Positions 27,782-37,247 of a DNA stretch of 64,000 bases are shown here, piece by piece. The notes under the pieces were generated by a model. It was given only the letters and a program-made list of their open reading frames with translations, had not been told where the DNA came from and did not search any database. The stretch lies in NCBI GenBank assembly GCA_900548465.1, contig URKY01000001.1, positions 137,479 through 201,478 on the forward strand, written 5' to 3'. A program made the translations under genes and the position numbers. This DNA is from an uncultured Eubacterium sp. (GTDB lineage Bacteria; Bacillota; Clostridia; Lachnospirales; Lachnospiraceae). Position 1 is the stretch's first letter; every line of letters starts with the position of its first letter.

Positions 27782-27829
27782 TTGACTTATTTTGTAGATT
27801 TATTTATAATGATTTATGACTTTAAAGCG
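27782..27829 (+). promoter_or_regulatory. Promoter of the amidohydrolase/ligase operon, with CTTTAAAGCG
   Basis: TTGACT (27782-27787), a 17-base spacer and TATAAT (27805-27810). Nine bases downstream is CTTTAAAGCG (27820-27829), the same 10-mer found after the symporter promoter at 13349-13354. Confidence 0.8.
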
Positions 27830-27846
27830 AAAAAGTGAGGCGGAAC

Positions 27847-28683
27847 ATGATTATTGATATTCACACACATACATTTCCTGACAGGATTGCAGAGTCTGCA
27901 ATAGTAGGAATGGAAGAGAATATTTTAAAAGGTCAGGGAATGGAAGTAAAATGTGCCAGGATTCCAACTTTTAAAGGATTGTCTGACAGTACAAAAAAAG
28001 CAGGGATTGATTTGTCGGTGGTGTGCCCGGTGGCTACTAATGTGAGACAGCCGGAGAAGATTAACAGAAGTTCTGCCAAGGTAAATGAAAAGATGGATGA
28101 AACCGGGATTTTTAATTTCGGAGCCATTCACCCGAATTGTGAAAACTACAGGGAAATTATAGATGATATTGTATCAATGGAGTTAAAAGCAATTAAACTT
28201 CATCCAGATTATCAGAATACATTTTTCGATGACGATAAGTACCTTAGAATAATTGATTATGCAGCAGAGAAGGATTTGGGAATTATTGTACATGCAGGAG
28301 AGGACGTTGGACTTCCTGAGTCGGTACATTGCACTCCCGATATGGTTCTTGATTTATGGAAGCATATTCAGCCTGAAAAATTAATTCTTGCCCATATGGG
28401 AGGCTGGAAAATGTGGGATGAAGTTGAAGAAAAATTACTGGGACTGCCAATATATCTGGATACCGCAGTGGTGCAGAATGATAAACTTCCTGTAAAAATA
28501 AGCGATGAACAGTTAAAAAGAATGATAGACAAACATGGAACAGACAAAATTTTATTTGGAACAGACAGTCCATGGTATGATCAGAGTCAGGCTTTAAAGG
28601 ATTTTGACAGAATAGAACTTAATGAAAAAGATAAAAAATTAATTCTTGGTGAAAATGCTAACAGAATGTTTAAATTTATGTAA
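27847..28683 (+). CDS. Amidohydrolase-2 (TIM-barrel) family protein
   Basis: This 278-residue metal-dependent hydrolase or decarboxylase of the amidohydrolase superfamily shows IDIHTHTFPD (metal-binding HxH), IKLHPDYQN, IIVHAGED (His), LILAHMGG (His) and LFGTDSPW (Asp) in the expected order, so all usual metal ligands are present. The ATG at 27847 follows GAGGCGG. It is followed after 24 bases by an acyl-CoA-ligase-type gene and shares its promoter. Relatives include aromatic-acid decarboxylases and lactonases; the reaction here is unknown. A link to aromatic compounds through the nearby iorAB is only a guess. Confidence 0.8.
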   Translation: MIIDIHTHTFPDRIAESAIVGMEENILKGQGMEVKCARIPTFKGLSDSTKKAGIDLSVVCPVATNVRQPEKINRSSAKVNEKMDETGIFNFGAIHPNCENYREIIDDIVSMELKAIKLHPDYQNTFFDDDKYLRIIDYAAEKDLGIIVHAGEDVGLPESVHCTPDMVLDLWKHIQPEKLILAHMGGWKMWDEVEEKLLGLPIYLDTAVVQNDKLPVKISDEQLKRMIDKHGTDKILFGTDSPWYDQSQALKDFDRIELNEKDKKLILGENANRMFKFM

Positions 28684-28707
28684 ACAGGGAAAAGGAAGGA
28701 TAAAAAA

Positions 28708-30342
28708 ATGCCTATTACAGAATTATTAGAGAGAAATGCCAGAGAGTACGGAAGTGATGTAGCACTTGTTGAAATAAATCCTGACATTAAAGAAAAGAAG
28801 AGAGTTACATGGAGGGAGTACGAACTTATTCAGCCTGATATACGTCAACAATACAGACGTGAAATAACATGGCATGTTTTCGATGAAAAGGCCAACCGTG
28901 TGGCCAATTTACTTTTAAGCAGAGGGGTTCAAAAAGGAGACAAGGTTGCAATTCTTATGATGAACTGTCTGGAATGGCTTCCTATTTACTTCGGTATTTT
29001 GAAAATGGGAGCATTGGCAGTGCCAATGAACTTCAGATTTGACGAACATGAAATAAAATATTGTCTGGATCTTTCAGAGACGGATGTACTTTTCTTCGGT
29101 CCGGAATTTATAGGAAGAATTGAAGAAATAGTAGATGAAATAGATAAGAAAAGAATTTTATTCTATGTTGGCGGTGACTGTCCAAGTTTTGCAGAGGACT
29201 ATAACCAGTTAGTATCCAACTGTTCATCATTGGCACCCAAAATTGAATTAAAAGATTCAGATGATGCGGCAATTTATTTTTCATCAGGAACAACAGGATT
29301 TCCGAAAGCTATTTTACATAACCATGAAAGCCTTATGCATGCTGCAAGAGTTGAACAGCACCATCATGGACAGACAAAGGATGATGTTTTCCTTTGCATT
29401 CCACCACTTTATCATACAGGAGCGAAGATGCACTGGTTTGGAAGTCTGATAACCGGTGGTAAGGCAGTTCTTCTTAAAGGGGTAACACCAAAGACAATTT
29501 TTGAAACTGTATCAAACGAGCATTGTACAATTGTGTGGTTGCTTGTTCCTTGGGCACAGGATATTTTGCTGGCTCTGGACAGAGGTGAGATTAAAATAGA
29601 AGATTATCATTTAGACCAATGGAGACTGATGCACATTGGGGCACAGCCGGTTCCACAGAGTCTTATTAAACGTTGGAAGGAATACTTCCCACATCATCAG
29701 TATGATACTAACTATGGTCTTAGTGAATCAATCGGACCAGGTTGTGTACATTTGGGAGTTGATAATATTGATAAGGTTGGAGCTATCGGTATTCCGGGAT
29801 ACGGATGGCAGGCTAAAATTGTTGACCCTGAAGGCAAAGAAGTCAATCAGGGTGAAGTTGGCGAACTTATTGTAAAAGGTCCCGGCGTTATGACATGCTA
29901 CTATAATGATGAACAGGCTACATCTGAATGTCTGAAAGACGGATGGCTCTATACAGGTGATATGGCTGAAATGGACAAAGATGGATTTATCTACTTAGTT
30001 GATAGAAAGAAAGACGTTATTATCAGCGGCGGTGAAAATATTTACCCTGTACAGATTGAGAATTTTATTAGTAAACATTCGAAGGTTAAGGACGTTGCGG
30101 TTATTGGTCTGGCAGATGAAAGACTTGGAGAAATATCAGCAGCCATTATTGAACTTAAGCCTGATACGGAATGTACAGAAGAGGAAATTCAGGAATTCTG
30201 CAAGGAACTTCCAAGATATAAGAGACCTAGAAAAATTATTTTCGCAGATGTTCCACGAAATGCTACAGGAAAGATTGAAAAGCCAAAACTTCGTGAGATT
30301 TATCACAGCAAGAATCTTGTTGATGCACAAAATCGTGGATAG
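28708..30342 (+). CDS. AMP-forming acyl-CoA synthetase/ligase
   Basis: This 544-residue ANL-family enzyme activates a carboxylic acid as acyl-AMP and usually transfers it to CoA. The P-loop IYFSSGTTGFPKA, the NYGLSESIG (A5-like) motif, the YTGDMAEMD motif, the hinge DRKKDVIISGGENIYP and the catalytic Lys in NATGKIEKPKLR are all present. It resembles long- or medium-chain and aryl acyl-CoA ligases rather than acetyl-CoA synthetase. Next to the amidohydrolase and near iorAB it might act on aryl acids or fatty acids; the substrate cannot be read from sequence. It ends at a clear terminator. Confidence 0.85.
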   Translation: MPITELLERNAREYGSDVALVEINPDIKEKKRVTWREYELIQPDIRQQYRREITWHVFDEKANRVANLLLSRGVQKGDKVAILMMNCLEWLPIYFGILKMGALAVPMNFRFDEHEIKYCLDLSETDVLFFGPEFIGRIEEIVDEIDKKRILFYVGGDCPSFAEDYNQLVSNCSSLAPKIELKDSDDAAIYFSSGTTGFPKAILHNHESLMHAARVEQHHHGQTKDDVFLCIPPLYHTGAKMHWFGSLITGGKAVLLKGVTPKTIFETVSNEHCTIVWLLVPWAQDILLALDRGEIKIEDYHLDQWRLMHIGAQPVPQSLIKRWKEYFPHHQYDTNYGLSESIGPGCVHLGVDNIDKVGAIGIPGYGWQAKIVDPEGKEVNQGEVGELIVKGPGVMTCYYNDEQATSECLKDGWLYTGDMAEMDKDGFIYLVDRKKDVIISGGENIYPVQIENFISKHSKVKDVAVIGLADERLGEISAAIIELKPDTECTEEEIQEFCKELPRYKRPRKIIFADVPRNATGKIEKPKLREIYHSKNLVDAQNRG

Positions 30343-30363
30343 AAACAGGGATTTATTTATAAG

Positions 30364-30400
30364 AATCGTGTGTGATTTTGAATCGCGCACGATTTTTATT
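30364..30400 (+). terminator. Intrinsic terminator after the acyl-CoA ligase
   Basis: AATCGTGTGTGAT (30364-30376) pairs with ATCGCGCACGATT (30382-30394) with two G-U pairs and a 5-base loop, followed by T-rich sequence. Confidence 0.87.
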
Positions 30401-30410
30401 TTATAAAAAG

Positions 30411-30474
30411 TAAAAATTTTAACCTTTTTCGGTCAAAATATTGAGTTGTGAAAGACAAAGGTATAGGATACTAT
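30411..30474 (+). promoter_or_regulatory. Conserved 41-base box and promoter of the two-component operon
   Basis: Bases 30411-30451 match 33861-33901, upstream of the ABC operon, at all but five of 41 positions. The core is TTTAACC-N6-GGTCAAA (30418-30437), an inverted repeat with one mismatch. It abuts TTGTGA (30446-30451), a likely -35, with TACTAT 17 bases on as a weak -10. This is a good candidate site for the response regulator encoded downstream, acting as activator. Confidence 0.7.
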
Positions 30475-30523
30475 TAGTTAAATAGGAGTATTACGGAATT
30501 ATAAAAAAGCGGAGTAGAAAAAA

Positions 30524-32281
30524 GTGAATAATATTATAAAACACTGGAAAAAAGCTAAGATAAGAACGCAGATTATCTTAACGTATGTATTAATTTTGTT
30601 AATATCATTTGTAATGACATTTTCAATGATTAGGGCAGTTAACGACAGATACACAAGAGAAGAGATTGGAAAAGCAGGGGTTCAGACGGTTAGTGTCCTT
30701 CAGGGAAATTTAGCATTATTATTTGAAAATGTTAAACAACTTTCAACATACATATATTTTGACGATATTGTACAGGATTCTTTAAGACAAATTAATTCAG
30801 CCAACATTGATTTAAATTATCAGAAAAACATAACAAGAAGTCTTTTTAACATGATTTTGTCAGGGGATTATGTTTCAGGGGTATACATATTCGACCAGTA
30901 TAATAATTATTATAGTTCATACAAAAGAACACCTAAAAAAGTAAATAAACAGATTCAGGAAACTAACTGGTACAAAAAAATGCAGAAGGCAGGGGGCAAT
31001 GGTTTCTTTTACAAGGGAAGTGACGGAACAATTGAATATTATGAAGGCAGTAATTATTTGTGCTATGTAAGACAGATTTTAGACAAAAAAGATTATAAGC
31101 CGTTGGCTACTTTACTTATTACCTTTGATAATACTGTATTACAGAGATATTTTAATCAGGTTAGCGAAGCCTCAAAAAATCAGTTTTATATCGTCGATTC
31201 AAAGGGGAATTACGTGATAAAGCCACAGGATGAAAAAAGAAATTTTGATAAGTATACAAAAATAGCTGAAAGTATTACCGGAGGATATAAAGAAGTAAAA
31301 AACGATGGGGAAGAAGGCATTGTTGCATGTCAGAGCATGGGAATACAGGACTGGAAACTTGTAGGCGTCTTTTCAATTGATGATATTACGTCCATAGCAC
31401 CATATTACTCTACGATTATTGCAATAATTATGGCAATCAACATTATTTTTGTATTTTTGTGCTCAACATTACTTACATATTTAATTTTCAAGCCTTTAAG
31501 AAAAATCGAAGAGCATATGCAGATAGTGGAAAACGGGGAATTTATAACAATGCCTGTTGACGACAATGAAAATGAAATAACGAATCTGAGAAAGGTTTTT
31601 AACCATATGATTTTATCGGTTAAAGAGTTGATGCACAGAGTAAAAGAAGAGGAACGGATTATTGCCAAGGGAAAACTGGATATAATTTATGCTCAAATAA
31701 ATCCTCATTTTCTATACAATACGTTAGATGCAATTTCTGCGTTAACTTTAATGGAGGAAAATGAAAAATGCTTCCAGATGATACAGGCTTTGGGAAATTT
31801 CTATAGAAACAGCTTAAACAGTGGACTGGATTATATAAGTGTAGAGGATGAAATAAACAGTATTAAGAGTTATATCACCATATTGAACACCAGATATGAA
31901 AATCAAATTGCAGTTAGTTATGATGTGGAAGAATCAATAAAAAAGGAAAAAGTTTTAAAACTGTTGCTTCAGCCTTTGGTAGAAAATGCCGTACATCATG
32001 GGTTAAATGGTGAGGAAGGCAATATTGAAATTAAAGTGTTTGAGCAGGAGGACGAAATAATATTTATCGTGTCAGACGATGGAGTGGGAATGAGCGATGA
32101 AAAGATAAAAGATATACTTGAAGGAAAAACTGTTACAGGAAAGTCAGGTTTTGGTTTGTATAGTTTAATACAAAGAATAAAGCTTATTTATGAAATAGAA
32201 GACCCAATGATTATTCAGAGTGAAGTAGGGGTAGGAACGGAGATAATAGTTACAGTTAAAAAAATTAAAGTGGAGAAATGA
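30524..32281 (+). CDS. YesM-type sensor histidine kinase
   Basis: This 585-residue membrane kinase has an N-terminal helix (about residues 15-38), a large extracellular sensor of dCache/YesM style (about 40-285), a second helix (about 290-320), a HAMP region and a His_kinase domain with the phosphoacceptor His395 in YAQINPHFLYNTLDAIS. The HATPase follows with LQPLVENAVHHGL and SDDGVGMSDE. The start is GTG at 30524 with CGGAG upstream. It is three bases from the response regulator gene and partners it. The ABC importer downstream, sharing its upstream box, suggests it senses the imported sugar or oligosaccharide. Confidence 0.93.
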   Translation: MNNIIKHWKKAKIRTQIILTYVLILLISFVMTFSMIRAVNDRYTREEIGKAGVQTVSVLQGNLALLFENVKQLSTYIYFDDIVQDSLRQINSANIDLNYQKNITRSLFNMILSGDYVSGVYIFDQYNNYYSSYKRTPKKVNKQIQETNWYKKMQKAGGNGFFYKGSDGTIEYYEGSNYLCYVRQILDKKDYKPLATLLITFDNTVLQRYFNQVSEASKNQFYIVDSKGNYVIKPQDEKRNFDKYTKIAESITGGYKEVKNDGEEGIVACQSMGIQDWKLVGVFSIDDITSIAPYYSTIIAIIMAINIIFVFLCSTLLTYLIFKPLRKIEEHMQIVENGEFITMPVDDNENEITNLRKVFNHMILSVKELMHRVKEEERIIAKGKLDIIYAQINPHFLYNTLDAISALTLMEENEKCFQMIQALGNFYRNSLNSGLDYISVEDEINSIKSYITILNTRYENQIAVSYDVEESIKKEKVLKLLLQPLVENAVHHGLNGEEGNIEIKVFEQEDEIIFIVSDDGVGMSDEKIKDILEGKTVTGKSGFGLYSLIQRIKLIYEIEDPMIIQSEVGVGTEIIVTVKKIKVEK

Positions 32282-32284
32282 TGT

Positions 32285-33835
32285 ATGTTAAATGTATTAT
32301 TGGTTGATGATGAAAAGTTAGAAAGAGTTTTAATCCGCAAAGGATATAATTGGGAAGAGAGCGGCTTTAATATTGTGGGAGAGGCTGCATCAGGGAAGGA
32401 TGCATTAGAGTATATGGCTTACCACAAGGTTGATATTGTAGTTACAGATATTAACATGCCGGGAATGGACGGATTACAATTTACGGAAAAGCTATTACAA
32501 AAATATCCTAAATGCAGAGTAGTAATCGTAACAGGATTCAGGGAATTTGAGTATGCAAGAAGAGCAGTAAAGTTAGGGGTGGATGAATTTCTTTTAAAAC
32601 CTATTAACATAAATGAACTTAGTGAAATCATGGCCAAAATTAAGGAGGAAATTAAGAAGGTTAATGAGGAGGAATCCAAAGTTGCACAGTTAAAAGAAAG
32701 TGTGGAAAAAAATTATGATGTCTTAAGAGAGAGTTTTCTCCTTAGATTGGTAGAAAATCGTATAGGAGAAGGGGATGCAACGAAAAAACTTGAGACATAC
32801 AATTGTAATGAATTATTAGAGGGCTGTGTTTGTATAAACATAAAAATCAAAGATGCACAGGAAAACCAAAATTATAAAAAAGTATATGAGTGTATACAGG
32901 AACAAAACAATAATAACACTATTACATTTATACATTTTATGCATAACATTGTTATCTTTTTTGTAAAAACAGATGTAAATAAATGTATAGAGTATGCTAA
33001 TGATTTACATACGAAATTAAACAATATGGGAATAGCGGCAACGATAGGTGTTAGTGATGAAAACAAAGATTTTAATGGTATTTCAGCAGCCTATAGTCAG
33101 GCAAATAAAGCAATAGGTGTTTCAGTATTATTGGGAAGAAACAAAGTTGTTACTTTTTCTGAATATCAGGAAATAATGGAAAAAAGTAATTCTAAAAAAG
33201 AAATAAATTGGGATGAATTTTCTGACGCAATAATTAATTGCAGAAGGGAAGAGGTACTAAAATATATTTCCGATTATATGGAAATAATTAAGGCTGAAAA
33301 GATACCCGATGAGGAATATTTGAAACTTATGGCAATGACGATAATAATGAGAGCAAGTTCAACATTAAATAAATATGGAACTAACATATATCAATTGGCA
33401 AGCGAGGAAGAAGTATTTCATAATGTAAGAGAAATCAGAAGTATGACTGGTACATCAGAGTGTGTAATAAAGTACATTAAACAGGTTTGCGATTATCACG
33501 AAAAAAAGCGATCAGGAAAGAGAACAAATGTAATTAAAGACGCATTAGATTATGTTAACAGAAATCTTTATAATCAGGATCTTTCATTGAAAAAAGTCGC
33601 TACGGATCTGTACATAAATGATAGCTACTTAAGCAGGGAATTTAAGAAGACATATGGAATAAGTTTTATAGAATACATATCTGAAAAAAGAATAGAGGCA
33701 AGCAAAAAACTTTTAAAAGAAACAGATTTAAGAGTGTATGAGGTTGCTGAAAAAATAGGATTTAAGGATTCACATTATTTCTGTATCTGCTTTAAAAAGC
33801 AGACAGGAAAAACAATAAGAGAATATAGAAATTAG
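32285..33835 (+). CDS. YesN-type response regulator, REC plus AraC helix-turn-helix
   Basis: This 516-residue regulator has an N-terminal receiver domain (phosphoacceptor Asp55 in IVVTDINMPGMDG, Lys in FLLKPININE), a middle region of about 270 residues of the type found in YesN-like regulators, and a C-terminal AraC domain (about 415-516) with LSLKKVATDLYINDSYLSREFKK and the IGFKDSHYFCICFKKQTG helix. The ATG at 32285 follows GGAG by nine bases. It probably binds the TTTAACC-N6-GGTCAAA boxes upstream of its own operon and of the ABC operon. Confidence 0.93.
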   Translation: MLNVLLVDDEKLERVLIRKGYNWEESGFNIVGEAASGKDALEYMAYHKVDIVVTDINMPGMDGLQFTEKLLQKYPKCRVVIVTGFREFEYARRAVKLGVDEFLLKPININELSEIMAKIKEEIKKVNEEESKVAQLKESVEKNYDVLRESFLLRLVENRIGEGDATKKLETYNCNELLEGCVCINIKIKDAQENQNYKKVYECIQEQNNNNTITFIHFMHNIVIFFVKTDVNKCIEYANDLHTKLNNMGIAATIGVSDENKDFNGISAAYSQANKAIGVSVLLGRNKVVTFSEYQEIMEKSNSKKEINWDEFSDAIINCRREEVLKYISDYMEIIKAEKIPDEEYLKLMAMTIIMRASSTLNKYGTNIYQLASEEEVFHNVREIRSMTGTSECVIKYIKQVCDYHEKKRSGKRTNVIKDALDYVNRNLYNQDLSLKKVATDLYINDSYLSREFKKTYGISFIEYISEKRIEASKKLLKETDLRVYEVAEKIGFKDSHYFCICFKKQTGKTIREYRN

Positions 33836-33860
33836 TTAAAAAGAGGTTAGAAATTTTTTG

Positions 33861-33924
33861 TAAAATTTTTAACCTTTTTTGGTCAAAATATTAAATTGAG
33901 ATAGGGGTGGCACTAAAGTATACT
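33861..33924 (+). promoter_or_regulatory. Conserved 41-base box and promoter of the sugar ABC operon
   Basis: This is the second copy of the box (33861-33901) with TTTAACC (33868-33874) and GGTCAAA (33881-33887). It runs into TTGAGA (33896-33901), a 17-base spacer and TATACT (33919-33924). Placement directly on the -35 fits activation by an AraC-type regulator. Confidence 0.75.
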
Positions 33925-33954
33925 TTTAGTATAAAAATTTGAGGAGGAGACAAA

Positions 33955-35274
33955 ATGAGAAAAAATTTCTTAAAAAAAGTGCTGGCGGTTACGTTAGCAT
34001 CAACAATGGCATTCTCAATGGTAGGATGCGGAAACAGTGATAGTAAGAGCAAGGACGAAGGAAAAAAGAGTGACGGGACTATCACATTAAATGTATGGCA
34101 TCAGTGGTCAAATGATACAAATGAACTTAAGGGCAGATATGAAGAAGCTGTTAAGGCTTACGAAAAAGAAAACCCTAATGTAAAAATCAAGACAGAAACA
34201 TTGGACACAGAGGCATACAAAACAAAAATTAATGCTGAATTTGCAGGAGATGCAAAGGGTATTGATGTATTCTATTGGTGGGGTGCAGGCACAGCTAAGA
34301 AATTAGTTGATGCAGGAAAGGTAATGGCATTAGATAACTATTTAACAGATGATGTTAAATCAAAAATGGTAGAAGGATCAACATCAGCTTTTGAATATGA
34401 CGGAAAATTATATTCAGTACCAATGTTTTCATGGTATATGACGTTATTCTGCAACAAGGCATTGTTTGATAAGGCAGGAGCAAAACTTCCTGAAACATAT
34501 GATGAGTTAGTAGATGCGGTTAAGAAGTTAAAAACTATTGACGGAGTTACACCAATGGCAGCAGGAGCAAAGGACGGTTGGAATGCAGCTTTTGTATATC
34601 AGGCATTAGCTTTAAGAGAAGTTGGAGCTACAGGTGTTAACGAAATGTTATCAGGAAAGAAAGAGTTTGGAGACGAAGGATATAAGAAGGCAGCACAGAA
34701 AGTAGCTGATTTATACAAAATGGGTGCATTTGGAGAAAATCCATTAGAACAGGGCAATGATGATGCAAATGCAGCATTTGAAAACGGTAAAGCAGCAATG
34801 AGAATTATGGGTAGCTGGTTTGCAAACAATGTATATACAGATAAAGCAGCAACAGTTAAGCCTGAAGAAGTTGTAGCATTAAAGATACCTACAATCTCTG
34901 ACGGAAAGGGTGAAGCATCTGATTACTGTGGTGGTTATGTTGAGTCATTCTGGGTTAACAACAATACTAAGTATAAAGAAGAAGCAGCAAAATTCTGTAT
35001 CTATATTAATGAAAAAATGGGTGTTGCATCATATGAAACAGGTTCAGGTTTTAGCGGATGGACAACTAAGGCAGATGAAAGCAAGTTAAATCCATTATTT
35101 ATCCAGATTAAGGATTTATTAGCACAGGGAAAACAGGGTGTTCTTGCATGGGATACATCTTTAGAAGCAGAACCTGCAGCAGTTCATAATGAACAGGTAC
35201 AGACATTATTTGCAGACGGTGCAGATATAAATGCATTTATTGATGAACATAAAGCAGCAATTAACGGCAAATAA
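33955..35274 (+). CDS. Sugar ABC transporter substrate-binding lipoprotein
   Basis: This 439-residue family 1 extracellular solute-binding protein has a lipoprotein signal peptide ending in the lipobox SMVGC (Cys about residue 24), an Asp/Lys/Ser-rich spacer and the mature domain starting ITLNVWHQWSNDTNE. The DVFYWWGAGTAKKL and PMFSWYMTLFCNKALFDKAG segments are typical of carbohydrate-binding members. GAGGAGG precedes the ATG. It is the first gene of a three-gene importer and is under the YesN-type box. The sugar is unknown; no glycosidase gene adjoins it. Confidence 0.92.
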   Translation: MRKNFLKKVLAVTLASTMAFSMVGCGNSDSKSKDEGKKSDGTITLNVWHQWSNDTNELKGRYEEAVKAYEKENPNVKIKTETLDTEAYKTKINAEFAGDAKGIDVFYWWGAGTAKKLVDAGKVMALDNYLTDDVKSKMVEGSTSAFEYDGKLYSVPMFSWYMTLFCNKALFDKAGAKLPETYDELVDAVKKLKTIDGVTPMAAGAKDGWNAAFVYQALALREVGATGVNEMLSGKKEFGDEGYKKAAQKVADLYKMGAFGENPLEQGNDDANAAFENGKAAMRIMGSWFANNVYTDKAATVKPEEVVALKIPTISDGKGEASDYCGGYVESFWVNNNTKYKEEAAKFCIYINEKMGVASYETGSGFSGWTTKADESKLNPLFIQIKDLLAQGKQGVLAWDTSLEAEPAAVHNEQVQTLFADGADINAFIDEHKAAINGK

Positions 35275-35295
35275 TTAGTAGAGGTAGGTAGTGTT

Positions 35296-36180
35296 ATGGA
35301 TAAAATGCTTGGAAATAAAAAATACATAATAATTTTCATATTACCGGCGCTACTTTTATTTATAGGATTTACTCTAATCCCATTGGTAACATCGGGAGTA
35401 TACAGCTTTTTCGAATACAATGGGATTGGAAGCAAATCGTTTATTGGAATAAAAAACTATATAGAATTGTTTACTAAAGACAGGTATTTTCCACTTGCAG
35501 TAAAAAATTCTTTAATATTAGTGGCAGCATCTTTATTTATTCAGTTGCCAATATCATTAACATTAGCCTTGGTGTTATCAAAAGGTGTAAAAGGAGATAA
35601 TTTCTTTAGAACTGTATATTTTATACCGGTTGTAATATCAAGTATGGTTATTGGACAATTGTGGCTTAAAATGTTTAACAGTGATTATGGTGTAATAAAC
35701 ACAATAATAAGACATTTTATACCGGGATATGAACACTCATGGCTTACAAAAAATGCATTTATGACTGTGTTAATTCCATCTGTATGGCAATACATAGGTT
35801 ATCACATGATTATTTTTTACGCGGGAATTAAGTCAATTTCAACGGATTACTATGAGGCAGCACAGATTGATGGGGCATCAACATGGCAGATTTATAGAAA
35901 AATTACTTTGCCTTTGCTTGTTCCCGTAATAAAGACATGTGTAATCTTTGCTATTACAGGTTCTTTAAGAGCTTTTGATTTAGTGTATGTAATGACAGGA
36001 GGAGGACCGAATCATGTAAGTGAGGTTCCAGCCACATTAATGTACAACAATTTGTTTAGAAAAGGATTATATGGTTATGGAAGTGCCCAGGCATTTTTCA
36101 TAGTAATAGAATGTCTGATATTTACATTTATAGTAAGCAGATTGTTTAAAAAATCAGAAAAAAATGTTTCGGCAGTATAG
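35296..36180 (+). CDS. Sugar ABC transporter permease (MalF type)
   Basis: This 294-residue membrane protein has six predicted helices. The cytoplasmic EAA loop EAAQIDGASTWQIYRKITLP is present and couples to an ATPase. The N-terminus IIIFILPALLLFIGFTLIPL is typical of the MalF/UgpA-like half. It lies 21 bases after the binding-protein gene and ten bases before its partner permease. No sugar-type ATPase gene follows, so a shared MsmK-like ATPase elsewhere is expected. Confidence 0.92.
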   Translation: MDKMLGNKKYIIIFILPALLLFIGFTLIPLVTSGVYSFFEYNGIGSKSFIGIKNYIELFTKDRYFPLAVKNSLILVAASLFIQLPISLTLALVLSKGVKGDNFFRTVYFIPVVISSMVIGQLWLKMFNSDYGVINTIIRHFIPGYEHSWLTKNAFMTVLIPSVWQYIGYHMIIFYAGIKSISTDYYEAAQIDGASTWQIYRKITLPLLVPVIKTCVIFAITGSLRAFDLVYVMTGGGPNHVSEVPATLMYNNLFRKGLYGYGSAQAFFIVIECLIFTFIVSRLFKKSEKNVSAV

Positions 36181-36189
36181 GAGGGCGCA

Positions 36190-37020
36190 ATGAAGAAGAA
36201 AAAAATTACAGGCAAAGTAAAATTTATAATACTTTTGTTAATTGCTTTGACTCAGTTGTTTCCTTTATACTGGCTTATAACATTTTCATTAAAAGGTAAT
36301 GCGGAAATATTTGGTGAAAATGTAATAGGACTTCCAAAAGTGTGGAGATGGGACAACTATATAACTGCATTAGGTTCATCCAATTTAATAAGATATTTCT
36401 TAAATTCAGTTCTTTATTCAGTAGTAACAGTAGTTGTTGCGGGAATTATTTCATCAATGGCAGCATATGCCATTGCCAGAATGAAATGGAAATTTAGCAA
36501 TGCTGTATATGGATTGTTTATGATAGGAATAATGATTCCGGCACAGGCAGCGTTGTTGCCGTTGTTCCAAATATTGGATAAAATAGGATTGAAGGGTGGA
36601 TATTTGGGATTGATGATTCCATATATTGCAGGAGCTCTTCCTATGAGCATTATGATTTTAGTAGGATTCTATAGAGGAATACCAAGAGAGATGGAGGAGG
36701 CTGCATACATTGATGGTTGTGGAATATTCAAATGTTTTATACAGATAATATTCCCAATGGTTAAACCGGCTATTGCAACGGCTTCGATATTTACATTTTT
36801 GGGAACCTGGAATGAATTAATGTTAGCAAATACATTTGTTGACAGCGATAAATATAGGACACTTCCTGTAGGAATAATGTCCCTTGCAGGTCAGTATTCT
36901 ACAGAGTGGGGCTTAATAGGAGCAGGAATGGTTATAGCAACATTACCTACGATTATTATTTATTTCTTTTTAAGCAAACAGGTACAGGAAAGCCTTGTAG
37001 TTGGAGCAGTAAAAGGGTGA
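36190..37020 (+). CDS. Sugar ABC transporter permease (MalG type)
   Basis: This 276-residue membrane protein is the second permease half, with the FPLYWLITFSLKGNAE N-terminal segment and the EAA loop EEAAYIDGCGIFKCFIQIIF. GGAGGG precedes the ATG. It ends the importer operon, followed by a hairpin terminator at about 37.05 kb. Confidence 0.92.
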   Translation: MKKKKITGKVKFIILLLIALTQLFPLYWLITFSLKGNAEIFGENVIGLPKVWRWDNYITALGSSNLIRYFLNSVLYSVVTVVVAGIISSMAAYAIARMKWKFSNAVYGLFMIGIMIPAQAALLPLFQILDKIGLKGGYLGLMIPYIAGALPMSIMILVGFYRGIPREMEEAAYIDGCGIFKCFIQIIFPMVKPAIATASIFTFLGTWNELMLANTFVDSDKYRTLPVGIMSLAGQYSTEWGLIGAGMVIATLPTIIIYFFLSKQVQESLVVGAVKG

Positions 37021-37053
37021 TACAGTAAATAACTTAAAATACATTAATAATAT

Positions 37054-37100
37054 AAGGCTACGGTTAGTTAATTTTTATGAGAAACTAGCTGTGGCTTTTT
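37054..37100 (+). terminator. Terminator after the sugar ABC operon
   Basis: AAGGCTACGGTTAGTT (37054-37069) pairs with AACTAGCTGTGGCTT (37083-37097) with three G-U pairs and a bulge, followed by a T-run. Confidence 0.75.
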
Positions 37101-37247
37101 TATGTGAAAAAAATTCAGGAACACAAATATTAATGAAGCCTGTAAAAATCTTCATTAAATCTTAAGATTTTTCTTCTAATTTGTTTTGCATTAAAAGTTA
37201 ATATATTTCCAGTGATTGAAAAAGTTTTTATGGAGAGAATTTTTAAT

